A stretch of 64,000 bases of DNA from Hymenolepis diminuta (lineage: Eukaryota > Platyhelminthes > Cestoda > Cyclophyllidea > Hymenolepididae): contig CAADRB010000005.1 of assembly GCA_900708905.1 (NCBI GenBank), forward strand, positions 1,372,178-1,436,177. The letters are read 5' to 3'. Numbering within the stretch: the first letter of the stretch is position 1; each line of letters starts with the position of its first letter. The position numbers and the translations under genes were made by a program. The notes beneath the pieces were generated by a model. That model was not told the DNA's origin and did no database searches. It was given only the letters and a program-made list of their open reading frames with translations. Of this stretch, positions 11,352-22,830 are shown one piece after another.

Positions 11352-14302
11352 ATGTTAGCTACTGTTGATATTACTGTTAAGGCACCAGACATGTTCTCGG
11401 CATCAAGACACGCTCAACGCTTGGCGGGTAACTTTCTCGACGATGTCGACGAATTCCAACGGGCTTCCAGGGCTGCAGATCGACGTGCAATGAGTCATTT
11501 CGATGATGCTGTAAGTTCACCTTTTTCTTTTGTCTGCTTTATCAATCAGTAATCAGGGCAGAGAGATTAGAAAATCTAAGATTGGCCTAACCATTGACTT
11601 TATGGCATTTGTACTGAATACAGACAACCACGACTTACTATACACGTCCACGACGCAGTATGTCGGTATCTCGTGTAGTGACAGTACCTTCGGAATACTA
11701 CATCGAAAGACCAAGATACAGATCTATCAGTGTGGAACCAAGGTATACCTACAGTACCTCAGGCATTACGCAACCTGTTACCATGGTCGGATCAAGGTAC
11801 TACACACCATCGTCGAAGTACTATCACTACCTTCCACGTTATTACGCTTACGACACATACTACCCAAGTTACTCCTACTACTATGACTATCCAGTCTATA
11901 ACACTTCGGCTTACAAGTATTGGCCGACTGTTATACCATCTAACTTCAGTCACTATCTGCCAACAACGAGCTTCAATACTCGCAACAATACTTCTTCTTT
12001 CGACTACACCCTGCCAACTTCGGGTCTTCGGGCTTCGCTCCCTTCCTGGGTACATATCTTAATTTACTTCAGTGTTTTTTGTTTCGTTTATTTATCATGT
12101 TATGCATCATCTATTCTTCCCCTACCTATTTTTAAGTTTGGATATGTTGTGACGCCTGCTTGATTTAGTAGATAACACCTAGTTAGACGTAACCAGGCAA
12201 GAAATGAGAGGTAGAATGAATGTGCTGTGAGAGGATAAAGAAACAAAGCGTTTAACGTTGTGTGTTAAATTTTATCTCCTGTGTTGTAGGACATTGGCTA
12301 TAAGCCCCTATCGCTGAACCGTTGGTACTCATATAGCAACTTAGTAAGTGGACTTGGTTTGATCTCGCGCGCAAGCATGATCCTACAGAGTTGCTTTAAA
12401 TTTCATACATATTGTAGATGGTGCTATGTAGTTATGCCAGTGTTTTGTTGCATTTGACTCCGAAGATATGCATTCTTTTCGGGTTCGAATGCTTCTGTAG
12501 ATTTTACTGTGCGTACCGTTTCCTAAAGTATTCCTTCATATACGTAACCTTTCACTAACTTTCTGCTAATGAACTGTGTTTGTTCTGGTGTTCTTTTGGA
12601 ATCATCCATTTTTACTTTTCTGTTGGTATGGATAATTTGCATCTTGCATAATAAGTATTTTTATCAGCAGGCATATTCCGTTTCCATCCCTACTTCTACC
12701 TTTACCTTTTGTACACATTTCTGATTGTACCAACCCCTTGAAATAAAGTGCTTTTCAATTTGTTCTTTATTATTTGGGTGGGTAAATGAGATAGAATAGA
12801 GGGTGAGGACTTACTGTTAGAATTTTGGCTTAGAAACACTTTATATAATCGATTTTGCGAGTTCTCTGAAGTCTCCTTTTGAATACAAATCAACAGGTAG
12901 ATCCAGGGATGATATATCCACAGGAAACAATTCACGTACATGAGTACCCACGTCGAAGATTCCGATATGGATCAGTACCTCCAATTTCTCCCGCTGCGTC
13001 TGCTCAGTATCGTCGTGCTGGAAATGTGGCTCGAGTTCTTCCACCTGTTAGATACGTCACGGAATACTACTCAGATTTGACCGGACAAACGCCCATCAAC
13101 TCCAAATATGTAAGCATTTTTGTGCGCATATTATGTTTGAAGTTGGTGGATTAATGAAGTGTATATGCTTACTTATATGATTAAAACACAAGCAATATTT
13201 GAGCTAGAATAGAAACTGCTACTTAATTAATAGTTTTAAAATTCCTTGTTCTTCAAGCAAAAGAAAATATTTTTCCACTTGAATCTTACCCATTACGATC
13301 CTTGTTTAAAAGTGCTTTTCCAACAATATATGGTAAAACACAGTTTACAAATGACTGCCTTCTACGATAGCTAACAAAAACTTACAGTCACCGTTATAGA
13401 CCTTTTATTCGAAATTAATGTTGAAAAAAAAACGATTTTTTCTTCAATATCGATTTTTCGGGGTTCTTTTGGTTGTACAGCGTTGTCCTCTCCTTCATTT
13501 TTGATAGGTCTACCACACGCCTTTGGGACTTCCTCCAAGACCCTACTACACACCAGCTTCAAGATATTACCGCATTTCCAATGGACCACAAAATAACTTA
13601 GAGCGTGCAATTTCGCAAGAAGTGCTGGCCGAAAGACGCCGAATTGACGTAAGTTACCTTCTTAACCTTTTATCTCTTGACGGAATCGTCAAGTAAAAGC
13701 TGTTGCAATTAAATTCCGCTTTTAAAATAGGCGGAATATGGCTCACAGCTCATATTTTAAATTTTACAAAATTAAGTTGCTTTAATTAAAATTTAAATTA
13801 ACTTAACTTTTATTCTAACTTAAATTAATAAATAGAAATTTAAGAAGAATATTAATTTATTTGTTTTACTACTATTGAGGCGGTTTTCACATGAAAATAG
13901 GTTTATTATCTTATATCGTGCCATTTTAATTTAGGCAAACATTATTATGAATTAAATTACTTATTTAATTAAATATTTAATTTAATGTATTTTTAAAAAA
14001 TATTTATTAATTTTCTATGCAAAATGTGATTTAAATTATAACATTAGTATTACAAATATAAATATTTTCATATTTCTATTTTATGTCAGCGCAAAATGGA
14101 TGATCTTCTGAGCTACCGACTCCCCGATCCAATGATTTACGATGGTTTGAAGAGCAGCCTTCGCAAGGTTCATGATAAAATGGACGTACACCGTTCACTA
14201 CTTGATCGTTATTCGGCAATCGATATGCATGACGGAGCTCTCAGCGTGGAAGATCGGGTCAATGCCAAATGTCAAGAAATTGGCGATCGCATGGCCAGAT
14301 AA
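11352..14302 (+). CDS. tyrosine-rich intracellular protein of unknown function, six-exon main isoform
   Basis: Six exons join in phase 0: 11352-11510, 11624-12049, 12290-12343, 12897-13109, 13508-13648 and 14090-14302, giving 401 aa. Every exon is a multiple of three. Donors are GTAAGT or close, except exon 2 (GTACAT, weak). The first ATG opens the frame, with no signal peptide or membrane segment. Residues 1-53 look like a charged amphipathic helix. Exon 2 (residues 54-195) has about 27 Tyr in 142 residues, mostly as YY or YxY, plus two basic-serine motifs (RRSMSV and RYRSISV) that could be kinase sites. Exons 4-5 are Pro/Arg/Tyr-rich. Residues 332-401 are a charged helical tail ending DRMAR then TAA. 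I do not recognise the family. A structural or cytoskeletal role is a guess. Flatworm eggshell proteins are also Tyr-rich but are secreted, which argues against that identity. Confidence 0.7.
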
Positions 14303-14689
14303 ATGGAGAACGATTCAAACCCCTCATATTTACAAACAAAAACTTAATCGCCAATTCTTCTTCTTAGCAGCCAAAACTCTATTCATGCTCCTATTCTCTC
14401 TCCCTCCTCAAATTTTCTCTAAGTCGTATTCTTAGGTCTATACTAGGCTGCATGCAATGAATTGTGTTTTGGTAAAGAAACGATTTCGTATGGCTTTGGG
14501 AATTTCGTCTTGATCCTTCCCGCTTTTCCTCTTTTCTTCCTCAGTGTTCTATCTAATAATTATATATAAAGAAACTGCTATGAGGTGAAATTACCCTGCG
14601 GTATTTCGGTACTACACGTTATTTATGAATGCTGGTGAAATTTTATGATGATTTTAAAATAATTTATTCATTTTCTATTCCATTTTCAG

Positions 14690-14707
14690 CTCGATTCAAG
14701 CCCCTTG
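14690..14707 (+). CDS. 18-nt microexon of the Tyr-rich gene (alternative splicing)
   Basis: A strong acceptor (pyrimidine run, CATTTTCAG) is followed by CTCGATTCAAGCCCCTTG and a GTGAGT donor. In phase 0, the phase of every intron in this gene, it encodes LDSSPL. It lies after the stop of exon 6, so it could be used only if exon 6 is skipped, or cut short at an internal site such as AAG then GTTCAT (14168/14169). Confidence 0.4.
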
Positions 14708-14804
14708 GTGAGTTTCTTGCATAAAACATGATTTTTTATTGCATTCATTTAAAGTTGAAATCACACAATACTTGAATCAGTCATCATCTTTATTTGACTT
14801 GATT

Positions 14805-14810
14805 AATAAA
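14805..14810 (+). terminator. polyadenylation signal for the exon-6 isoform
   Basis: AATAAA about 500 nt after the exon-6 stop codon and before the next downstream exon. It is the only canonical hexamer in that interval that I noticed. Confidence 0.35.
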
Positions 14811-14829
14811 CAAGTATATCAAAAACCAG

Positions 14830-15030
14830 AAGCTGGTGATGTATTCAGAACATATACAGTCCATTGCAGATGAGGATATTCCACGTTCAAGAGGTCCTGG
14901 TTTGAATACCACACCTCTTGAGACAGAGATGTACTACAGAAATCCACAGACAACCATGGTGAATACCCGGAACTTGCTCGGATCACTTCTGCATGATAGC
15001 ATACACTCTTCGGAGATATATGTCCCATAA
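14830..15030 (+). CDS. alternative downstream exon of the Tyr-rich gene (ends EIYVP)
   Basis: After an acceptor-like CAG at 14827-14829 (or AAG at 14812-14814, adding five in-frame codons) the phase-0 frame runs KLVMYSEHIQ onward to a TAA at 15028-15030. The polypyrimidine tract is poor. An internal donor, ATG then GTGAAT at 14958/14959, also in phase 0, would allow joining to the exons at 15149 or 15625. The peptide contains ETEMYYRNPQ, similar in style to the rest of the protein. It could be a terminal or an internal exon. Confidence 0.35.
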   Translation, partial: KLVMYSEHIQSIADEDIPRSRGPGLNTTPLETEMYYRNPQTTMVNTRNLLGSLLHDSIHSSEIYVP

Positions 15031-15148
15031 ATGTGCATGCTAAGGATAGAACACATACTTCACATCCTCCAAAATAATCTACTCCTTTCAATTATCTTTG
15101 ACCTAAATGTACAAGCGCTGAGTTTGTCATTAATATCTTGTATTGCAG

Positions 15149-15175
15149 GGCTACCGATACTACAGATACTACTAG
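15149..15175 (+). CDS. mini terminal exon GYRYYRYY-stop of the Tyr-rich gene
   Basis: The acceptor TGTATTGCAG is followed in phase 0 by eight codons, GYRYYRYY, then TAG. The Tyr/Arg composition matches the upstream exons, which supports real use. A donor-like GTGAGT lies at 15197, so the spliced unit may be 48 nt (15149-15196) with the stop inside, acting as a C-terminus switch or poison exon. Confidence 0.4.
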   Translation, partial: GYRYYRYY

Positions 15176-15624
15176 TTATGAGATGAGATCCAACACGTGA
15201 GTAACATCTATGGCGATCTTAGAGCGGCCTTTAAGCAACAGTGTTCAAGTTGCTTCCTTATGTATAAACCGGCAGCTATTGTTAATGTCTTTTTGTGTTA
15301 ATGCATTGTTATTCTACATCTAATACTATTACCACAACAATTTCCTTATTGCCCTCGATTGCCAATTTGTTGCAAACAGGCTTTTGCGTAGTAATTCTCT
15401 GCTTATGAGAACCTTTATTTTATTTTTCCGTAAAGTAATCCGTTAAGTAATATAGGGATTAAGATATTTGGGAGGACTGATATCCCATGCACGAAAATCA
15501 CTGCATGTCATGTATATTTAGCCAGATTATCCATTAACACTATTAACATCGCTAGTTGAACCGCATTAGCTTATCTTATAATTTACGAATGGGGTAATGG
15601 TTAACCTATCTTCTCGCTTTTCAG

Positions 15625-15762
15625 GGCTATGGAACACCTCTAGTGCAACCAACTGGAAGTTCAACAGCCGAACTCCGTGGCCGTATTCGCCGTCTTATTT
15701 GTCGTACGCGCAAAAACCCACACCACTTCCGTTATCTCCCCTCCTCATATGCTGAAATTTAA
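15625..15762 (+). CDS. probable last exon of the Tyr-rich gene (45-aa basic C-terminus)
   Basis: The strong acceptor CTCGCTTTTCAG is followed by a phase-0 frame of 45 codons beginning GYGTPLVQPT, with an Arg-rich core (RGRIRRLICRTRK) and ending SYAEI then TAA. The exon starts with GY like the mini exon at 15149, so the two look like alternatives. A second frame (entry phase 1) is also open for about 42 codons and is Tyr/Trp/Pro-rich, so the frame is not beyond doubt. An AATAAA lies about 285 nt downstream. Confidence 0.45.
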   Translation, partial: GYGTPLVQPTGSSTAELRGRIRRLICRTRKNPHHFRYLPSSYAEI

Positions 15763-16046
15763 ATTCTCCACCGCTAGTTCTGCATACCTCATTTAAACAA
15801 AAACACCAACCGATAAATTTCGCTGATTTTCTCGGCCTCAATTTCTTTAGTGCATCTAGAAATTATATTATATTGCTTCTATTTATTTGAATTTCTGCTT
15901 ATAACATACCCTATTCCTTATGAACTCGATTTTTCCTCCTTATTTAACCATTAGAACTACGAAGAGATGAGATCTTCCATCCTAGAAATCTTTTCTATTC
16001 AAGATAAAAAAATTAATATTTGTGTCTTTTTGATTCGCAATTTCTC

Positions 16047-16052
16047 AATAAA
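16047..16052 (+). terminator. polyadenylation signal for the long 3' isoform
   Basis: AATAAA following the stop at 15760-15762. A canonical hexamer in a T-rich context. Confidence 0.4.
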
Positions 16053-17233
16053 TCTTATCCTATTTTCGATAAATGAATTTGTTTTAGTTTCCTTATCATA
16101 AAAGGTGGGAAATCTATTGCAAACCAAATATTTTGTAAGGGCATGAAAATGCGAACTTATGATAAAAATTATATATTTTATTTTGTACCTTCAAAATTCT
16201 CAAATGTAAAAAATGTAATCATATATAAACTTGAATACTTCTTTTCGAAAAATTGAAGTACGTATATTTTTACACAGAATCTTTCACAAAATTTTCCAGC
16301 TTTTTACAGGAATCAGTTAGGGATTTTGAAACCAGTTTATTCCCACCTCAAAACTAGACAAAACCTAATTTGGGGAACATGCAAAAAGTGGACTAAAATA
16401 GGGAAAGCACTAATACGGTAAATTTTGCTTCCACTGATGCTAGCTTCCAAACTGCAATAGTAAACCTCGGATTTGATCAATCATATATTTACATATGTAT
16501 GTTTTCTCATTTCATTTATTCATTCATTATTCGGTTATTCATCAAAAAAGTCAGTAACTGACAGAAGGAAGGAGGAAAGATAAACAAAATATGTATGGCT
16601 TTCAATGACGTGCAAGTTTAGTGAACGGGAGGAGGTGAAATTTGAAAATTCCTACATGACTAGATTTGATGTCAGTGAACATATAACCTAAAGCTCTGCT
16701 GATTAGAAGTACTTGAGAGAAGATAGGTCGGTTGAAGTTTTATTTTGAAGTTGAATGGGTAAAAACTGCATTCCATTTAAGTATTCAGGAGAAAAACTTT
16801 TTCGTTTTTTCGTAACTCCTCAATAAACAAATCAGATAGAATTCAAAATAGAAGTGGGAAATAAGAACTAGTGCATTCGTATTCAAAAATGTTATATCGG
16901 CATCAATCTCATCGATATGCAGTTTTCAAATTATCTTCTGAAAATATTGTTTCAATTCACGAAAAATTAACACTTCTGTAATTGGCTAATACGAAATACT
17001 GGTAAATCCCAGGTGATCAATTTGTGGCGAATCATTGATGGTTGAAATTATGTGAAATTTAGAAAGAGTCTCGCTGTCCTTCTGATAGATTCAACTAAAA
17101 AGCTGAAATGTATTTTCCACTAGAGTGACCAGTAGTGAGAGATGTTTGAAAGTATTACTTGGGTGCTATTTTTTTGAGCCTATTAAAGGAGACTTTAATT
17201 TATTAAGAATTTCCTCTGCTATGCAATTGCGAA

Positions 17234-17265
17234 CCACATAATATAATTATTTATCTATTATGTGG
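17234..17265. repeat. 10-bp perfect inverted repeat (hairpin)
   Basis: CCACATAATA and TATTATGTGG are exact reverse complements separated by 12 nt. No open frame or promoter is near. It could be a relic of a small inverted-repeat element or chance. Confidence 0.6.
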
Positions 17266-19834
17266 ATCGATATTGTAAAAATATTAAGCTTTAGTCATTT
17301 ATTGATTCTGTCTATCTCTGTATGGTACGTTAAGGTCTGTATGACATTTTAACCGCTCAGATTAGTCCATAAATTCACTTTTCACCAATTGTGTTATGCA
17401 TGCAATGTCATATGTATTTGACCTATTAACCTTGAGCGAATGCTGCTTGTTTAGCTCTGATATCTTAAACATTTTAGCCATCTCAGCTCTGTTGTATTAA
17501 GTTTCATAAACTACTTAATATAACGCAAGACCACTTTGATTTCTTAAACTTAAGAAGGAAAAAATTATTTGAAATGACAAGATCGAATGTCATATTTAAA
17601 AAACGATCAACAGGAATTGGAGATTGTAGATATAACTTTTCTCCTTTCCAGTGAACAGTTCAATAACTTTGAATTTTGAAGTGCGAACTAACCATTAAAT
17701 TAGTAATGTGCAACACGAGTCCAAAATCAGGTGAAGTAAAACACTTTGATATTCTGGCTTTACTATTTTGATGCCTTCCTCTTGTCATGCATCTGACTTA
17801 CTGTTAAGTGATTTCAGTTACTTCAAAAAATTGAGAGTTCTAACTTCAAACACATTGTTCTGTTTCCTATATAATCTTTTATTTATTCTACGGGTACATA
17901 TCTTCCCATTTTCTTCCATCTTCCTGTAACTTCATCCTTTCCGATTTCGGTTTCTTTGTCATCAACTCATACACGAAACCTTAATTTGTGTTCATTATGT
18001 AAATAGGATTTTATTTTAATCATTTCACAAAATTATGTACTTTAATCTGACCATTTAGACAAAAAACATAAGCTTATTTATAACAATCAATCAAACTATC
18101 AGCAATGTTTTTCAGACATCTCTCGCTCCTTCCCGTCTTTTCTAGCTCAGTCCTCATGTGGCAGGCATTCTACTGGCCTAAAATGCAAGTATTCTGTCTC
18201 CTCCTACTGGTTTGTTGTGATGGTGGATTCTAATCGAAAAGGACACAAGTATAGTCAACAACTCATAAATTTACCGTGAATGCTTCATTGATAGTCACTT
18301 CCTCATGCACAATTATAAATTATAAATGATTGGTTCTTATCACTAAGTAATACGGATCGCTTGATGCAGAAATAGCCAAAATCATCGGCAAATTATGGTT
18401 CTTTTTCTGTCAGTATCGTATGCTGTCACAATGGGATGCATATTACGCATATTTCCCCGATCAGGGTTTGACGAATACTGTCAATACTGACATAAGACCT
18501 TAATTCAAGGACCATTTGAATTAACGTAATTGTTAAACTGAAGCAGATCCTCGTGTGTATAGAATGAAATCATCTATTTTTAATTTGAAATTACCGGATA
18601 AGAAATTCTGACTTTCTATCCCCATCAGATTATAAAAATTGCATAACTATTTCGTTCATTTAAATAAAACTGTACTTTGTGTATTTATAATATATTTTAT
18701 TTTTGCGGTTAAAACTGACAGTTGTTACTAAATATTAGTAGCAAAATTCCTCTTGGCTTGATGTAAATTAATTTAATCTTTTAGAACTGCCCATATTTCC
18801 CGAGAAGATTCTTAAATGCATCAATTACTTCCATTGTAATCTTTTATCACTAAATTTCAAAATCTCTTTAACCTTGGTGTCTTCAGTTATCTTTAATTAG
18901 TGAACCGATAACCCCACATTACACCACTGTTTTCCTCTACATATTTCTCTGAAACTACTCCCTAATGAAACTTCCTGTTCTTTATTCCGTCCTAAAGAAT
19001 TTTTAACTTTTACTAAAATCTAACATTCGAAGTCAATGCGCCTGATTGAAGTTTGTTAAACACTAACAAAATACTCATGAGCAAAATCCCATTTGGCATA
19101 ATTAGGGCCCATTGAGATGGAAACGCAAATCCTTTAGAGTCCGTCACGTGGGTATTCACTGTAGCCGACTACGTCAGCCTTGGAACCGTAAGTTTTTTCC
19201 TTATATTGACCATCTCATTGAGATGTTTGTAATTTATTCGCTTTGCCCTTTAAGTTTGTAAATCTCACATATTGCTTATCTTAACTTTTATATTTGCATG
19301 TTGACGCCCAAAAGTTATATGACCTAAAAGTAATTAAAATATCAAAATAAATTTGTTTTTATTTTTCAATTGGATTTATAGAAGTGCTTGACGCTTTAGC
19401 CGTGACCCGTGAAAACCAAATGCGTAAATAAAATAACTGTGTATTTGTGGAATATACTGTATATGACCTTGTAAATGATACAGCTAACACGTCGATAAAT
19501 ATTGCCTTATCGAAGTTAAAATTTCATAGCCGTGAAGAGTCGAGTTAAAGCTTTCAAATAACAACCTTTCAATATTGATTGTTAGCAAACAAGGTTGAAA
19601 ATTTCGTATTCCTGTTAAGCATTTTCAATGCGAATTCGACTTGAGAAATCAACTCTACAGTGTGCCGGGAAATTTTGAAGCTAAGTTTGTACCAACTGAC
19701 CGCTCTGAAGCTTTAATGATGAAATTAGTGCCTTTAAAATATCAGGTATCGTCTTACAGCTTTGAAATAAAATAGAACTGGCTTCGAAAATGTCCTATAA
19801 CATAAGTTGCGACCATGACACAGAGTTTGGGAAG

Positions 19835-19990
19835 TCAGAGATGACGAGTTCGAAGCCCATCGGCTCAATCCTAGCGAGTCAAATGGTTAACCGCATTACT
19901 TAAGTCTGACTAGTAAAGGAAGGGACATAATTCATCAGGAGAGGCTCCCTGATTCTTCCTCAGTCCCAGATGAGTGCTAAAAAAGGCATT
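19835..19990 (+). repeat. tRNA-like SINE repeat, plus-strand copy
   Basis: Matches by eye the reverse complement of 23985-24110. Shared landmarks are AATGG(T/C)TAACCGC, TTAAGTCTGACTA, AAGGAGG/AAGGAAGGG, TCATCA(G/A)G, then CCAGAT/CAAGAT and AGTG(C/T)TAAAAA. Just upstream GAGTTCGAAGCCC resembles a Pol III B box. The copies are strongly diverged. Confidence 0.6.
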
Positions 19991-20214
19991 TCTTAAAGGA
20001 TTTATTAATGCTTTGTATCATTTTTCTGAAAAATGGTAATCATTGTATATTTCATAGAAGAGCTTTCAAATTTAAACACAAATCGACCCTAAATCAGTTA
20101 TCGATCCATCAAATAAACAAATCAATTCTAAAATATCTTATGATAGAGTGAAAGTCGATGGAAAAACAGCTTTTCATAAGAAAAATTCAAAAATATTGTT
20201 TCACCCACTCCCCC

Positions 20215-20216
20215 NN
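20215..20216. other. two undetermined bases (NN)
   Basis: Assembly ambiguity inside a C-rich run (CACTCCCCC, NN, CCAACC). Any frame crossing it, such as a minus-strand open frame at 20128-20391, is unreliable. Confidence 0.95.
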
Positions 20217-21980
20217 CCAACCAATATTTTATTTTATTTAATAATGAAAGGCGAGTAGGAGTGCAAAGAAGAAGACATTCTAGTGGAGACCCATTTATTT
20301 GGCATGACGTGCGAACTGGGTGAAAACCAGGTATTTGTAACACGTAGCAACTTTGTGCATTCCATGGCCCTGAGCCAAAGGAAATCCTCAATATGGCAAG
20401 TAACTAATAATACGTGTTTAATATCCTAAAACACGCATTATCGAAATATTATCGTAAGTGGAAGGAATCTGTTATAACTTGGGTATTATGAAACGATAAT
20501 GACGAGAAACACGTTCTCCAACAATGCACTTCTATTTACTTTAAGTTATAATTGATGTCTTAGATGAAACTGCATAGATGCTAGGAAATATCCATGAAGT
20601 ATAAGATTTTGACCCTGTTAAACTGACAATTATAGTCCGATCCTCAGGCTATAGAAATGACATCAATATCACACAAATTGCCTGTTCTTGAAGGTTAGCA
20701 TTAAACAAGAATTGAAGGTTTTACGACTTTGTTCTTACTCTAGCACTTCATATTTATTCTATTAGACATGGAAATTTGGAGATTTCGATAGGAATAATAG
20801 ACGGAAACAATAAACAAACGTGAATTTTATTGATTATTTCCACATTTTAACATTCATGTCAGTTTTTTCTATGTGTTCTAGGTTATGAAATAACTAGTAA
20901 AAATCACATGATCAACCAGTCAATTAAGCGAATCGTTCAACAGGCTCTGAATTTCGCGAATATGAACTCCTCTTAAAACCCAGGGATCAAATCATGAAAA
21001 TTGAGCTTTGGAACATTTGGAAATTATAAATTAACTTATGTCCCTCATGAGAGGGAGGAGAGTCAAATTCAACCAGAAATCGAACAAAAGTTAAACTTTT
21101 CATACTCTGATTATTTCATGACTTCTAATTGATCCCCCATTCCAGTTACTCTTTTTTAGTTTAATTTTCCACTTTCTGCGGATTAAAATTTTAAAATTAT
21201 TTAGATAAAAATTATAATGAAGTCCCCAATTAATTTCACCTCTAATTTTATCTAAGAGGTAGCATTTTCTACTATTTCTGATATCCCACTTTTCGCTGTT
21301 TTCTTTCAAGTTAACTGTTCCCATATTCAGATACCTAGTTACAGATTGTTTATAAATCTCAAGTTGAAGTGGTTTTTAAAGTATCTTTAAATTACGTACT
21401 CGTTCTCTGACACACCATGTCACTTAGTCCCTGCTTTCCACCATTTATGAATTAACGAACATATATCATGAGGTCTGCATCGAAAATGGGGACGCCGTTA
21501 ACTTGACGGCAGTCCAACATATTGAAAGAATAGGCCAAGAATTAATTATACTAGGATTAAAGTTAGCAACTGTAAACATAAAGTGGGGACGAATTCTCCC
21601 AAGAATTTCCTTACTATTTATATCCATTTAACGTGTTCGTGACGTTTGCTCTGAAGAAATTACCTTCGCTATTCCAGTGCCAATACTTCGCATCACTTGG
21701 ATTGCACCAATTTTGGAGTGTCGATTTAAAATTGCAGGAAAGAAGAGCTTTGATCTATTTGGGTGATTAACAACAATTGCGTCAATTTGTAAAAATTATT
21801 TATTCGCTTTAACATCATAGTTATACTTCGTCTACCGCGAAAAGGTTCGGAATAAATACATTCTTAGAGATATTCTATTAGAAAATAAGTATGTTCATGA
21901 TAAAATGCGTAAGATCTCTGGATGGAAAATAAAAAAAGCCGCTATAATTGGGAATTTTATTGATTAGATTCCGATTCCAA

Positions 21981-22288
21981 ATGCTCAGATATTTGATATT
22001 CTCTCGACGGTTGAACGTCCTCTCATTTCTGCAAGATGACGGAGGTAAGAAGAAAAGAAGAACTTTACCACGCCAGAATTAAATGCATTCCTGTTGATAA
22101 AACAGAAATATAGGTCGTTAGGTTTATTTGGCTGCACGGTTTTAATTTGAAATACTTGGTGGCCTAATAGTTGTGAAGGCTAATTCTCTATACATTTCCA
22201 GAATTACCTTTTATTCGCATTCTCTATGACAGTACTCCGGTTTTTCGTCCACGAAACTGGAGTGACGTCTATTATGTCCCTATGAAGC
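21981..22288 (+). CDS. candidate two-exon gene fragment
   Basis: Exon 21981-22044 starts at ATG (MLRYLIFSRRL onward, 21 codons plus one base) and ends at GATGACGGAG with a GTAAGA donor. Exon 22202-22288 follows an acceptor TACATTTCCAG and ends at a GTAAGT donor. The split codon restores frame and gives LQDDGELPFIRIL, later RPRNWSDVYYVPM. Both exons have good splice signals and balanced composition. The open frame also extends a little upstream of the ATG, so the start is uncertain. No further exon was proven. A downstream acceptor (TTTTCGTGTCCTGAG near 22560) would add a short tail and a stop. The family is not recognised. Confidence 0.3.
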
Positions 22289-22710
22289 GTAAGTCCTATC
22301 TGTCATGTCTAAACGCTGTGAATTGTTATTTGTTAACTCCAACAGTTGTCTAAAGCCTTAGTACTTATTCTGGATGCCCGAATTAAATTGTCAATTCTAC
22401 TGAAATCCGACCAAAATACTGACACATTAATTCCAGCAAGAAGATTTAACATTGGTCAAAATTAAGGGGCTTTGTTTTATTGAAGTCTACTGATTTGTTA
22501 TAACTAGCTTCCTAGAGTGTATTTCCAACATATTGATAAGGGAGATTATAGTTTTCGTGTCCTGAGCTCTAAAAGAGCATTTTTCGACCTGCCTCCTATG
22601 CCTACGGTTGTTTAAACGATAACCGCATTCTTTACCACCCATTACGGAATCTGTTCCAATAATTTGAAGCTGCTTGGTATTTTCTAATGATTTTATATTT
22701 GAATGGAAAC

Positions 22711-22830
22711 TTAATTTCCTGATGGTTCTCCATCTTCTTCATCAAATTTTGTCCTTGAATTGTATAACTCTTTGACAAACATCCGGACATCGTTACATGG
22801 AACTTCATATTTTAAAACGAAATAGTCAGT
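22711..22830 (-). CDS. candidate terminal exon of an unknown minus-strand gene
   Basis: The minus-strand acceptor TGTCATTTTTTAG is followed in phase 0 by 39 codons and TAA. The peptide starts TDYFVLKYEVPC, continues with VRMFVKELYNS and ends in an acidic tail (FDEEDGEPSGN). Composition and phase look like a genuine last exon, but the acidic tail is also what a TTC/TCT-rich plus strand would give by chance. No upstream partner exon was found between 22.8 and 31 kb. The family is not recognised. Confidence 0.3.
   Translation of the reverse strand, partial: TDYFVLKYEVPCNDVRMFVKELYNSRTKFDEEDGEPSGN

Larger units (their letters stand above)
15763..21960. other. gene-poor A+T-rich region
   Basis: The first part is 3' UTR and downstream flank of the Tyr-rich gene. 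The remainder shows no exon I can support. It holds one hairpin (17234-17265), one SINE-like repeat copy (about 19835-19990) and a two-base assembly gap (20215-20216). Confidence 0.6.

Noticed and set aside
11530..12062. Open frames overlapping the Tyr-rich exon (11530-11886, 11730-12062 and minus 11792-12055)
   Set aside because: Shadows. The Tyr codons TAC/TAT read in other frames also avoid stops, and only the 11624-12049 frame joins the neighbouring exons in phase.
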